NCBI GenBank assembly: GCA_946122785.1
Contig: CAMGYJ010000008.1
Location: 4,489,742-4,553,741 of the forward strand
Length of the DNA stretch: 64,000 nt
Reading direction: 5' to 3'
Source: Linum tenue
Lineage: Eukaryota > Streptophyta > Magnoliopsida > Malpighiales > Linaceae
Positions within the stretch are counted from its first letter, which is position 1, and every line of letters begins with the position of its first letter. The position numbers and the translations under genes are program-made. The notes beneath the pieces were generated by a model. The model was not told where the DNA came from. It ran no database searches and was given only the letters and a program-made list of their open reading frames with translations. Below, piece after piece: positions 22,771 to 33,138 of the stretch.

Positions 22771-23317
22771 CAGGTCGAGATCTCATCGCATGGAACTCAT
22801 GGACAAGCTGTCAGCACTCAAGCACGACCATGACAAGAACCAGTCGGTCTTCGTTTACCTAACTTCGTTGAAGCGGGTCGCCAATGATCTCGCTCTCATT
22901 GGCCACCTTGTTGACGACCCTGACCTCGTTCTCCATGCCCTCAATGGCGTTGGTTCGGAGTTCAAGGAGATTGTAGCGGCTATTCGTGCCAGAGATGCTC
23001 CGATTTCGTTTGAAGAATTGTTCGACGAGCTTGTCGAATTTGAGAAATTGATGCAGCGAAAGGAAGACGCAATTCTTGTTGTTTGTCAGTATTGTGACGA
23101 ACCAGGTCACTCTGCCAAGACATGTCACCGCATCATCAACACTGCTGCAACCCCTAATAATGACTCTTCTTCCTCGTCGTTGTTGTTGTTTGATTCTGCT
23201 GTCACTCAGCATATTACCAATGCTCTCAGGAATTTGTCCTTGCCTCAGTTCAACGATGGTCCAAACTCCTTAATCAACAACGATGGTTCAGGTTTGTCAA
23301 TCACTCATACTACATAG

Positions 23318-23727
23318 TAGATCTATTTGCTCATGGGTGTTAAGTGGGTCAGTTGGATTTGGTTTTGACTGTTTTTAACCATCTGATGAATGAGTCTCGA
23401 GTTGAATTTTTGTAAAGCCAAACTCATCTATTAATTTTAAGATCCTACAAGATTCTTGAGTCTTGGTTTGAGTTAGATTGGATGAGAATCTAATACAAAA
23501 TATGAGAACAAAACTTGTCTTTAAATAATATTATACGACGAATAATACATATATGATCGTACATGAAATTTAACAAGTAAGATATTATAGTAATATGTTG
23601 CATTCATACTAAAAAAATACAATATTTAAAATATTTCACTTATTAATACATGGGGAAGATGCTAAGATAAGTATATATTTGCTAAGGAAACACTTTGATA
23701 AATAATTGATGTCACAATTGATCAACT
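23318..23727. other. Intergenic, nothing recognised
   Basis: AT-rich, stops in all frames, no repeat with support. It ends with the ACT target duplication of the CACTA element. Confidence 0.4.
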
Positions 23728-25172
23728 CACTACAAGAAAACCTATCTATAGCAACAGAGGAAATTTGCCTCTAGATGTCATTTATTTGTCTCTATACATC
23801 TTTAGAGGCAGATAAAATATTTGCCTCAAATACTCTAGTGGCTATAGCTCTATAGAGGCAGATATAGCGGCATATATTATTTGTTGCTGATTAGTGATAC
23901 TACGACTCATGTATTAGCCGCTAGAACCACTTTCTTTTACACCTCATATTTAGATTTAAAGGCACAAATATTTGCCTCTAAAAAGCATATTAAAATTGGC
24001 TTTATTTTTGGTTTCGTTTTTCATATATTCTTTAGATCTTTTTTCATATTTTTAAATATACTATACTAAAATTTTGAAATTAATAATGTAAATGAAACCA
24101 ATAAAATATGTATGTTATTTATACCGAGAACGAGATACATTACAATACTTTATAGTTAATTATAAAATACAATTACAGTACAGAATCATTAAGCCAACAA
24201 CAGCAACTTGTTGCCTCCACCGCCTTGAGAACCGGCGAGTTCATCACCAATCTTTGACCATTCCCGTCTCCGTCCCTCTGCCCCTTTGGGATCTCCTCTA
24301 TCGACAGGTATAAGCAGTTGTAGATCTTGCACGCCAATCGCCTTCTTCTTCTTCGTCAAATCGGCGAACTCTTCTCCCTGCCATCGTCGCATGCGCTTTC
24401 CTCTTCCTTCGCCGTCGCTGTCTTCTCACACTAGGTGACACTCTTCTCTGTTTCAGTCCTCCCTGCACAAACCCCACCTCCCTTGCTTGTCGTCGTCTGT
24501 TCACTCCTCAAGCTCCTGCTTCTATCACCACCGCCAAAATAAACCTCTAGGATGAACAAATTGAAACCCAAATTGAAAAATCCCCAATTTTAGCTTTAAA
24601 CTTTAGCATCACCCCAATCTACAATTTTAACCCTAAATCGACAAGTAACAAGCAAGCCCCAGCTTCAATCTTACCATCTTTGCTCCGAGATTTGCGACGA
24701 AGGTGGCGACAGGATGATCGCACAAAAAAGAAGAGACAAGGATTTAGCGGAGAGCTAGGAAGGGAAAGTGGTGGTGAGAGGGGAGAGGGAAGAGGAGAGT
24801 TTTGACTTTCTAGATCTATCTTCTCTTTTTTTTTTTTTTTACGGTGGATAAAATGACTCTTCATCACCACTTAAAAATGACTCTTCATTGGACTAAGAAA
24901 AGGACTCTTCATCACCACTATAAAAAAGGAAATTTGAAATCCCGCGTCCCATGCCAAAAGAAAAAAATGAGCGTGTGGAGATAATAGTATGGAGGCAGTT
25001 TTCAATAGCTATAGAGGCAAATTTTATATTTGTTGTATATAGATAATTTTTAGAGGCAAATAATAATACTTGTAGAGGCAAATTCAATATATGTTGTTTA
25101 AAAGGTATTTTCAGAGGCAATTACAACTTATGCCTCAATTATTAGCCGCTATAGGCCAGTTTTGTTGTAGTG
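23728..25172. mobile_element. CACTA (En/Spm) element, non-autonomous, 1445 bp
   Basis: It begins CACTACAAGAAAACC and ends GTTTTGTTGTAGTG, an inverted CACTA terminus, with the 3-bp target duplication ACT (23725-23727 and 25173-25175). Subterminal copies of TAGAGGCAAAT / ATTTGCCTCTA occur in both ends in inverted orientation. The centre (24190-24880) is GC-richer and has short minus-strand frames of Arg/Glu-rich composition but no transposase. It is probably a captured or unrelated filler region; I recognise no gene in it. Confidence 0.9.
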
Positions 25173-25175
25173 ACT

Positions 25176-26711
25176 CTAACTATGTAAACAAATACTGTCA
25201 GTTTGGATATTTTTGGTTTGTAAGTTGTAACCATCCAAACTTGCACCCAACCATAAGGCTTCAATTTTCAAAAGTTGAAACCCACACACCCATAAAATTG
25301 GAAACTTTTATATTACTAGTGGGTCAGTTTGATTTAGATGCGTAGATCGATTTTCATTTTGTTTCGTTCACTTATAGCTCTTCTAATTACACTTTTCTAA
25401 CAACTTAATAAAGACTGAAACTTTTTAATATGCATGCACATGGTCATCCAATGAATCATGGAGACCTTTTTTCAGAATCGAGAGATAGTCTAAAATGAGT
25501 AATCTATAATAAAATAATAACCATAACATCGTTATTTACAAAGTAATATTTCTAGCATTGTTCAAAATAAAATTATCTATATGCTCTTCAGTTTTCATAT
25601 TTTTAAGGAGATTATTTTCAATCATAGTCAGAGCTAATCCATTAAGATTTTATTGTGTCATTATAGAACATATGTAGAACTTTTATAACACAAAATTGAC
25701 TTTAAGAATCAATATACATGTCTCGTAACGGTTAACATACTTAAACTCATCATCATAACAATAATAAATTAATCATACATCACAAGTTTAACCTATGATA
25801 TAGGATTGGATTAACCAACAGACCTAGAGTACTGGAGACACTGTGTTGAATGGCCTTTCTACACACCCTAATGGAGTGCATGCATGCAAATGAACATTTT
25901 GAGTAGATATTATCCATAGGGAGATAATAACAAGACAAGATCTCGTCCTTTAAGTTTTGGTGGAGTCAAATCTAAGAGATGAGACCAAATTCTTTTTATT
26001 TTCTCTACTTTTCATAATCGATCTGTATTTTTTTAAACTCAAAAGTAAATTTTCTGTACAGATGAAACACGTTCATTATGATCGACGAAATTATATTCAT
26101 TTTTGTATATATTTTGACACAAAAACTATGTACCACCCATAATCACTCGTTTTCACCCTGGTATCCTAATTGCCACTTCGTTTTTTACTCCAATTTTGGA
26201 AAAATTGCAGAAGAAACAAGTTCATTGTGACTTGTTCTGATCTACAAATCTTTGAAAAAAATCCATAACCAAATACACCCTGATATAGGGTGGTAAGTGA
26301 TGATAGACGGTGGTGAAAGGTGATTAGTATATTCCTGCTATCATTAGATAATATGACATACTTTATACTTATACCATCATAGTACACTTCCATACCATAC
26401 TGTCCATACATAATAATTTTATGTACTATCAAGAATTATCACTATATAGACTGGTAATATATGCCTCAATTTGTTATGTTCCTAAAATATATCAAAGTGA
26501 ATGTCATTGTGAAGACTGAAGAAGAGGGTTACTCTGATTTTTCGTATACAAAGAATTTGAATCCCGACTTTAAACGAAAGAGATATAATCCATTAAATTT
26601 AATTCAGAAAAAATTATTTGTGATCCGTAACCAATCATGTTAGTGGCTTGACCTGCTGTCCTTAATACGGGCTCTGTGATTTTGCATTATGTAATATCCA
26701 TTTTGGTGACC
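25176..26711. other. Intergenic upstream of the TNL locus
   Basis: No gene, RNA gene or element boundary could be supported. It must contain the 5' part of the TNL locus if that gene ever had its own start, because the TIR exon lacks an ATG (see the TNL entry). The frame at 26461-26643 (60 codons) is not convincing as that exon. Confidence 0.4.
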
Positions 26712-27654
26712 TATTGATTGCAGAAACTAATTACACGAAAGGAGCCTTGACAGTTGTCGTGTTGCTGCTTCAACCGATTCTCCTCCTATTCAAGTTGTTG
26801 TTTGGAAGGACCCCGACTATTCTCAACGCCTCCTCTCGTACTAATAATATTATTCCCTCCCCAGCTTCTGCTCTTCCTAGTATTTCTCACTCTGGAGATC
26901 ATTCAAAAGATGCCCCAATCCCACAACAATCAAATGATCATGGTATTGCCTCTGCTTCTGATTCGGTATTGTCCCTTCCGAGGGGGGAGCACGAGGTGTT
27001 CTTGAGTTTCAGAGGTCCAGACACTCGTCAGGTGTTCACCAACACCCTTTTCATTCTGCTTAAACATTTGAACGTTCGTACATTCATGGACGACGAGAAA
27101 CTTGAGAAGGGTGAAGAAATATGGCCGAGTCTCGTTGCCGGTATAAGACAGTCCAAAGTTCATGTAGCGATATTGTCGGAGAACTATGCCGAGAGCAAAT
27201 GGTGTCTTAGAGAGCTCGCTGAATTCGTTGAATGTCGAAAGCAAGATAAAGGGCACATCTTAATTCCCATATTCTATATGGTGGACCCGAGAGATGTGCG
27301 ACACCAAACGGGGCATTACCAAAGTGCATTTCAGCGGCACGAGCAAATGTTCAGTGCCAAAACTGTACAAGCATGGAGAGATACTTTGAATTTGGTTGGG
27401 ACTATAAAAGGATGGCGTGTTGGAAGCAAAGACAAGTATGTCATTCCACCCTATCACTACTTATTGCAAATAATTTAAATAATTCAAATTGTTTATTCAT
27501 ATTCTGGTATTTATCCTTTATTATTTATTCTTGTAGTCATGAAGCACATAATTTCATTTTACAGGCCGGGAGAAATTGCAGATAATGTTTGCAATGATAT
27601 ATGGTTGCATATAAGAAACAATGACAAATTTTGGGATAGAGATGGGTTGGTTGG

Positions 27655-29015
27655 TGACTCACTCCTACTGTCACTCTAGAAAATGGCCAAGTGCAACCAC
27701 TTCCTAAAGCGTAGTATAGCGGGTTTGGGTTTTATTATCAACTCGGGTCCTAGATGTGATGACTACTCGGTGAATTCTTGTTATTTAGCGGTGAACTTTT
27801 AGTGCAACTCAAGCAAACAAAACACAAAGCAAGTAAACGGTTTGTTGTCAAGTCAAGAGAGGTCACCCAGATATGGATCCCCCTAGACTGCAGTTAAGTC
27901 GGATTGTAATTACCAAGTTCAGTTTTCATGAAAGTTATACTGCGGAAGGTTCTCAATTAGCCTGAAGTCTCGACTAAAGGTCTCCAGACCCTCTCAATCT
28001 GAGTCTCTAGCGGGCGACTAACCTCCACCAGAGTAAACAGATTGAGGCCCTAATGAACCAAACCTCCACTACCGAATTAACTTCGGTACAGAATAGCGAA
28101 TTGGCTCCTCGACTAAAGTCACCAATTCGCCACCTTCGATTAAGGGTACTCTATCAACCTAGGCAGATATTCTCATTCCAGGTCAAAGCAGAAACAACAG
28201 GAATTTGATCAGGATTCAAGTCATTCAATCATTCAAACCTCAATCGAATATAATCAATTCACAAACTCTGTACTTGGGTTCATACAATCAGACCTAGCAT
28301 ACAAATCTAGGGTTCCCCATACCCAGATGAATGGGGAAACTACTCCATAGAGAAAGAAGCAAAAGCAGATTCAGACGCGGAAATCATACTGTGAAGTTGG
28401 ATTCCTGCTCCTGGACGTTTAATCGCACTTCTCCAAGCTCAAACCGGGCTCCAATGGTGTTGAAGATCGATCTATGGCGCTTGGGAACTCTGGTTCGTCG
28501 CTTTCTCTCTCTAGGAATCTATTTCTCTCTCAAAAACTCGGAACCCCTTTGAAAATTGGCCTTCTTCCTCTTTTATCAGCTGACCCCGCGATACCCGGTC
28601 GAAATACCCGGTCGGGTATTTTATGGTTCGACCGGGTATTGTTAAAACGCACCGTTCCAATAAGGGGAAAAATCCCCGGTCCAACATCAAAATCCCCGAC
28701 CGGGGATTTAACGCCATCGCCCGGGCCCCCTTCTGTTTCTCACGGGTGCCCGAAGGAGGAAATACCCGGTCGAGGCCAGAATATACCCGGTCGGGTATTT
28801 CTTCCTTTGACCGGGTATTTTGGTCCAGCAGCATCCTTTGTCCAATCTTCGCTCCTTTCGACCCGAAACTTGTTCCTTCGCCTCGATTCCAACGCTAGGA
28901 CCTGAAATATGACATAAACACACAACCTAGCGTGAAATGGGCTTAAAACACGAGATTCCTCATCACAAACGGCTTCAGAATAAGGGTGAAAACATGTATA
29001 ATTATCGGTCTATCA
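27655..29015. mobile_element. Solo LTR, 1361 bp, in TNL exon 2
   Basis: It begins TGACTCACTCC and ends GGTCTATCA (TG...CA). The flanks are GTTGG (27650-27654) and ATTGG (29016-29020), a 5-bp duplication with one substitution. Removing it rejoins TNL exon 2 in phase as DGLVG|IDEH. Plus-strand 28590-28815 carries repeated ATACCCGGTCGGGTATTT motifs (see the separate entry). No internal retroelement domains remain. The assignment to a superfamily is open. Confidence 0.75.
28590..28815. repeat. ACCCGGTCGGGTATTT palindromic repeats inside solo LTR
   Basis: At least seven copies of the motif CCCGGTC / GACCGGG, often in the palindromic form AATACCCGGTCGGGTATTTT, occur in about 225 bp. They may be promoter/enhancer repeats of the LTR. 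Short frames that cross this part are artefacts of the repeat. Confidence 0.6.
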
Positions 29016-31940
29016 ATTGGTATTGATGAACATATAAGAGTGATAACCAATACATTGAGCTTAGACAATGAGGGTGTGACAAATGGTTGGCCTCCATGGT
29101 TTTGGTGGTATAGGCAAAACCACTATTGCAAGAGCGGTTTACAACCAAATCTCTTCTCAGTTTGATAGATGTAGTTTCTTGGAGAACATACGAGAAACAC
29201 AGGAGCAAAAAAATGGTACCATCAGTTTACAAAATAAGCTAATCTCTAATATTGTCCTGAGAATGGATACTGTCGGATCTATTAATGAAGTTGTCGAGGG
29301 GAAGAAGTTGATAAAAGATAGAGTCTCACTGTTTAAAGTTCTTATCGTTCTTGATGATGTGGATGAAAAGTTCATATTCGAAGACATTATTGGAAATCTT
29401 GGAGACTTTGCTTCTGGAAGTAGATTCATCATCACTTCTAGAGATGTGAATGTCCTGTGTACTTTCAACAAAAGTCGATGCAAACTGTATGAAGTTGGCG
29501 AAATGAATGCACAATTCTCACTTGAACTCTTTTGCAAGCATGCCTTCAAAAAGAATTGTCCGTCACAAGAATATGAAACTTTATCACAAGATATTGTATC
29601 AATTGCAGGAGGACTTCCATTATTTCTTGAGGTTGTGGGCAGACTTCTGTATGGACAAGCAAAAGAAATATGGGAAGATAGATTGGAACAACTACGAAAG
29701 GTTTCCGTGAGAGGGGTCTCAGAAAGGTTAAAGATAAGCTACAATGCATTGGAATATGAGGCGCAACAGATTTTTCTGGATATTGCTTGCTTCTACGTCA
29801 ATATGAATAAGGAAAAACCTACTTACATGTGGAGTGATCTAAAGCTCTTTCCAATAACTAATATCAATGTCCTTGTTCAGAGATCTATGATCAAAATCGG
29901 GGATGACAATCAATTTCAAATACATGATCAACTTAGAGATATGGGGAGAGCAATTGTGCACGAGGAAAATATCGAAGAACCCTGGATGAGAAGTAGGATA
30001 TGGGACACTGAAGAAAGTGTGGATCTATTACGCAACAAGAAGGTATTTCCAAAAAAAATATTGACTGGTTGAATTTTAGCCCCTTTTCATATTTATATGA
30101 TGATAATATCGTATTTGTAGTCATTTCATTTCCTATAGTCTATACATGATCCATTACATATGATATGCACTTCAACGATCCCTTTTTTTTTCCTTGAGCT
30201 ATACAATAGTGTGAATTGTTGAGTCACATAAAATCGAAAACCACCATCATCAACCATTGATAAATTTTTGTAGGTGTAATTGACAAGTAATCAAATTTTT
30301 TGTATTTGTAATTCAGGGATCAAAGCAAGTTAAGGCACTCTACGCAGACTTCTCATTGGAACCTCAGAAACCCCTTGAAGCCGAACATTTCCTTAATTTG
30401 CCCGAGTTAAGATATTTGGAAGCGGAGCGTCTAGACTTTGCGGGAGACTTCAATAACCTTGTCTCAAATTTAAGATGGCTCCGGTTGCAGTCATGTGTCT
30501 GTGATAGTAGTGATCAATTCAACAATTTCAGGATGGCCAATATGGTTATTCTTGATCTTCAAGACTCCATATTTGTAGAAGGCGACTTGGGATGTTGGAG
30601 TCAAATCAAGGTACATATACTATATATATATATGGTGAATACTATCGTATCTTGTATAAAATCTAAGGTATGAGATACCCTGAGTAAGAAATTGCTATCT
30701 AGACCTCTAATTAATCAGATTTTTGGGAATGGTACTATACCCTAACCCTTGATAAGTGAACCCTAGGTCTTAGTTTCTAAATCATAGATCCTAACCCCTG
30801 AGATTGTGCATGTAATTTATTGCGTATATTTCGACGAATCATAACCGTTGATTTTTGTTTCTAGTTAAATTGATCTTAATGTATGAGATTTATAGAATTA
30901 ACACCTTAATTTTAATCTTTAAGTATTTGAGAATAGTACCAGATGCCAAATTCCGATCAATTTAAGGTTTAGATATCATTTTCTTACTCAAGGTATGTCA
31001 TACATTAGATATTATACAAGATGCAATTGAACCACCTATATATATTTGTAACACCAGTTTCATATGTTAGAAAACTTTGTGGTTTGTCATGGTTATTGTT
31101 GTTCATTATGTATTTTGCACGCGCAGATGGCAAACAAGTTGAAAGTTGTGGATCTCTCCGGTTGTTCTGGCCTAACCAAACTCCCTGATTTCCCACAATC
31201 CGGCTGTCTAGAGTTGCTACATCTTTCCAATGTAGTTGGCGGATCGTTGGGTTCAATTACTCTGTCTATGGAGCTGGACATTAAAAATTTATAGAACCTA
31301 CAGGTGTTGGATCTCAGCAAGAGCAAATTAAAAAGGATAATGGGCGGCACCATTGGACTGATGAAGAAGCTCCAAGAGCTCGATCTCACTGAAATCAAGT
31401 GTGAAAATCTGACGGAAGTACTCGTCGATATAGATCAACTATCATCTCTAACGATCTTGAAAACAATCAGAGCCAACCAGGATCCCGACGATTCGTCGTC
31501 CCTAAGAAAAAGGAACGACGAGGAAGAGCTGTCGTTAGCTAGGGTTCCCACGACCCTCAAGGCGTTGCACACATCTTCTAAGTTTGTTAATCTCTCGGAG
31601 TTGTTGGAGTTGCAGGAAATAACGGTCGAGGATTGTGATTACGGGCTGCAAATCCCTCCCGCCGACCAGAATAATGCGTGGTGGGAGGAATCCAAATTGG
31701 AGGTTGTTTCGCTTACAAGGACCAAGATAGTCGTCGCTAAAACGAGCACGACGAAACTTCCAACGTCGCTAACTAGCGACAATCCGAAATACGGTGGCCT
31801 AAAGAATGACTCCTCTGTAAAGGAGTTGTGCGTTCGTAAGTGTGGTTACGTGATGATACCTCCTATCTCCAACTTCCCAAGGCTTGAGATTCTAGAGATC
31901 GGGGATATAACTACCAACGACAATGCTGATCAGCAGGTAG

Positions 31941-32345
31941 TGTTGATATGACTTGAATTGGACTATTAGCCGCTACGACTGATAATTGGGGGTCTCGTTG
32001 ACCGGTCAGCGAGTGGGGTCCAGGGGCAACGCCCCCGGCCCACGGTGTATGGGCTCAATGTTATTTGGGTTCGGGTTCTGGGCCTGGTCTGTAACCGTTT
32101 CCTTTGCCATATTGGATTAGGTTTAGACCCACATGGAGAAGTACTATAAATACTTCTCATACTCCTCTGTAATCTGTAATCTCCTTGATATAGTGAAACT
32201 GGCTCTCTCTCGCCCGTGGACGTAGCTAACACACATCCTATTAGTGAACCACGTAAATCGTGTGTCGTGTTTTCGATTCTCGCTTTCGTATTCTTGCTTT
32301 GTCGATTCCAGCGATTTCCCGATCCGTAGCAGCGCGTTTATAACA
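31941..32345. mobile_element. Solo LTR, 405 bp, at TNL splice donor
   Basis: It begins TGTTGATATGACTTG and ends CGTTTATAACA (TG...CA), flanked by the perfect 5-bp duplication GGTAG (31936-31940 and 32346-32350). The interior has a TATA-like 'ctataaatac' followed by 'gtggacgtagctaacacac' and 'gtgaaccacgtaaatcgtgt', the phrase seen in LTRs of plant copia elements. The duplicated GGTAG straddles the exon-intron junction of TNL exon 4, so a donor-like CAG|GTAG exists on both sides of the LTR. Confidence 0.85.
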
Positions 32346-33138
32346 GGTAGGTAGTTAAAATCACGCTTTAAAGTCTAAAAGCTTATGTTTTTATGCTTCT
32401 GGGTCACTAAAAAGTTTCTACATAGAATCGTGTTTTCCCCTTACTAAAATTTAGTCGAAATCACGCTAATTAAAATTTAAAAGCTTACGTTTTTACGTTT
32501 CTAGTTCATTAAAATGTTATTAAACGTCTAATCGTATTTTCGACTGCATGCATGCATAGGGTTTGGAATCGCGGCTGGAGGAAATCGGCAGCCTAAAGGG
32601 GCTTGAAAGGTTGTTGCTGCTGGACTTGCCATCGATATACAGACTGCCTTCCCTTTCAAAGTTGAAAGATTTGATCACCCTTATCATTGTGAATATGTCG
32701 GGATTGCGTGAGATTCAAGGCCTTTCCGAGTTGAACTCCCTGGAGCAGTTACAACTCGTTTTGTGCACGTCGCTTGAGAGGTTGATATTGCATGCGGCTG
32801 GTTTCAAGCGACTCAAGGAGCTGGATATTCGAGGATGCAAAAACTTGGCACCTCGTGACCTCTCTGCTCTTGGGGCGGAACTGCTCAATGTAAACATCAG
32901 ATGGCCGGATGAGGAATGCATACGCTACGGAGAAGGGCCGTCGTTTTTTATGGATGATCCTCTTGAGTCGATGTGCACAATGCAGTAGTACGTCTACTCA
33001 ATCGAATCGAATCGAATGCATGGTTGGTAAGCATATATTTTAACTTCCACATATGCACTCGTTTTTTTTTTTCCACGCGCGCTTTATAATCTTCTGATGG
33101 TTTCATGTCGAAACGCCATGTCAATCGTCATTTGTTGT

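Larger units (their letters stand above)
19595..23317 (+). pseudogene. Copia-type gag/protease fragment, split by two insertions
   Basis: ATG at 19595 opens a gag of the plant copia (UBN2) type: exon-like parts 19595-19661, 22148-22421 and 22774-23317. Recognisable blocks are IKFTGANYSSWRRQFHSLL, AWLSLERFFASR, MELMDKLSALKHD, and a CCHC zinc knuckle CQYCDEPGHSAKTCH. The protease start follows with LLFDSAVTQHIT, where the catalytic Asp-Ser-Gly has become Asp-Ser-Ala. The frame ends at 23317 after SGLSITHTT, before most of protease, integrase and RT. Removing the hAT plus one 8-bp duplication, and the solo LTR plus one 5-bp duplication, restores one continuous frame. It was therefore open when the insertions occurred. 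I see no LTRs belonging to this copy. Confidence 0.82.
26724..32988 (+). pseudogene. TIR-NB-LRR (TNL) resistance-like pseudogene
   Basis: TNL receptors sense pathogen effectors in the plant cell; the TIR domain acts as an NADase/signalling module. Exons read as 26724-27435 (hydrophobic segment VVVLLLQPILLLFKLLF, then TIR with HEVFLSFRGPDTR and RHQTGHYQSAFQRHE), 27565-27654 plus 29021-30042 (NB-ARC: P-loop GGIGKTT, kinase-2 LIVLDDVD, FIITSRD, GGLPLFLEVVG, MHD-like IHDQLRD), 30317-30610, 31127-31936 and 32560-32988 (LRRs, stop at 32986). Defects: no ATG in the first exon, a solo LTR (27655-29015) in exon 2, one extra A near 29081 shifting the frame before the P-loop, and TAG at 31292-31294 in the LRRs. 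A second solo LTR sits on the last intron donor. The architecture resembles flax L6-type TNLs. A truncated TIR product remains conceivable. Confidence 0.9.

Noticed and set aside
28474..28923. Open frames of up to 143 codons inside the solo LTR
   Set aside because: They read the CCCGGTCGGGT repeats in three frames on both strands; this is repeat structure, not a gene.
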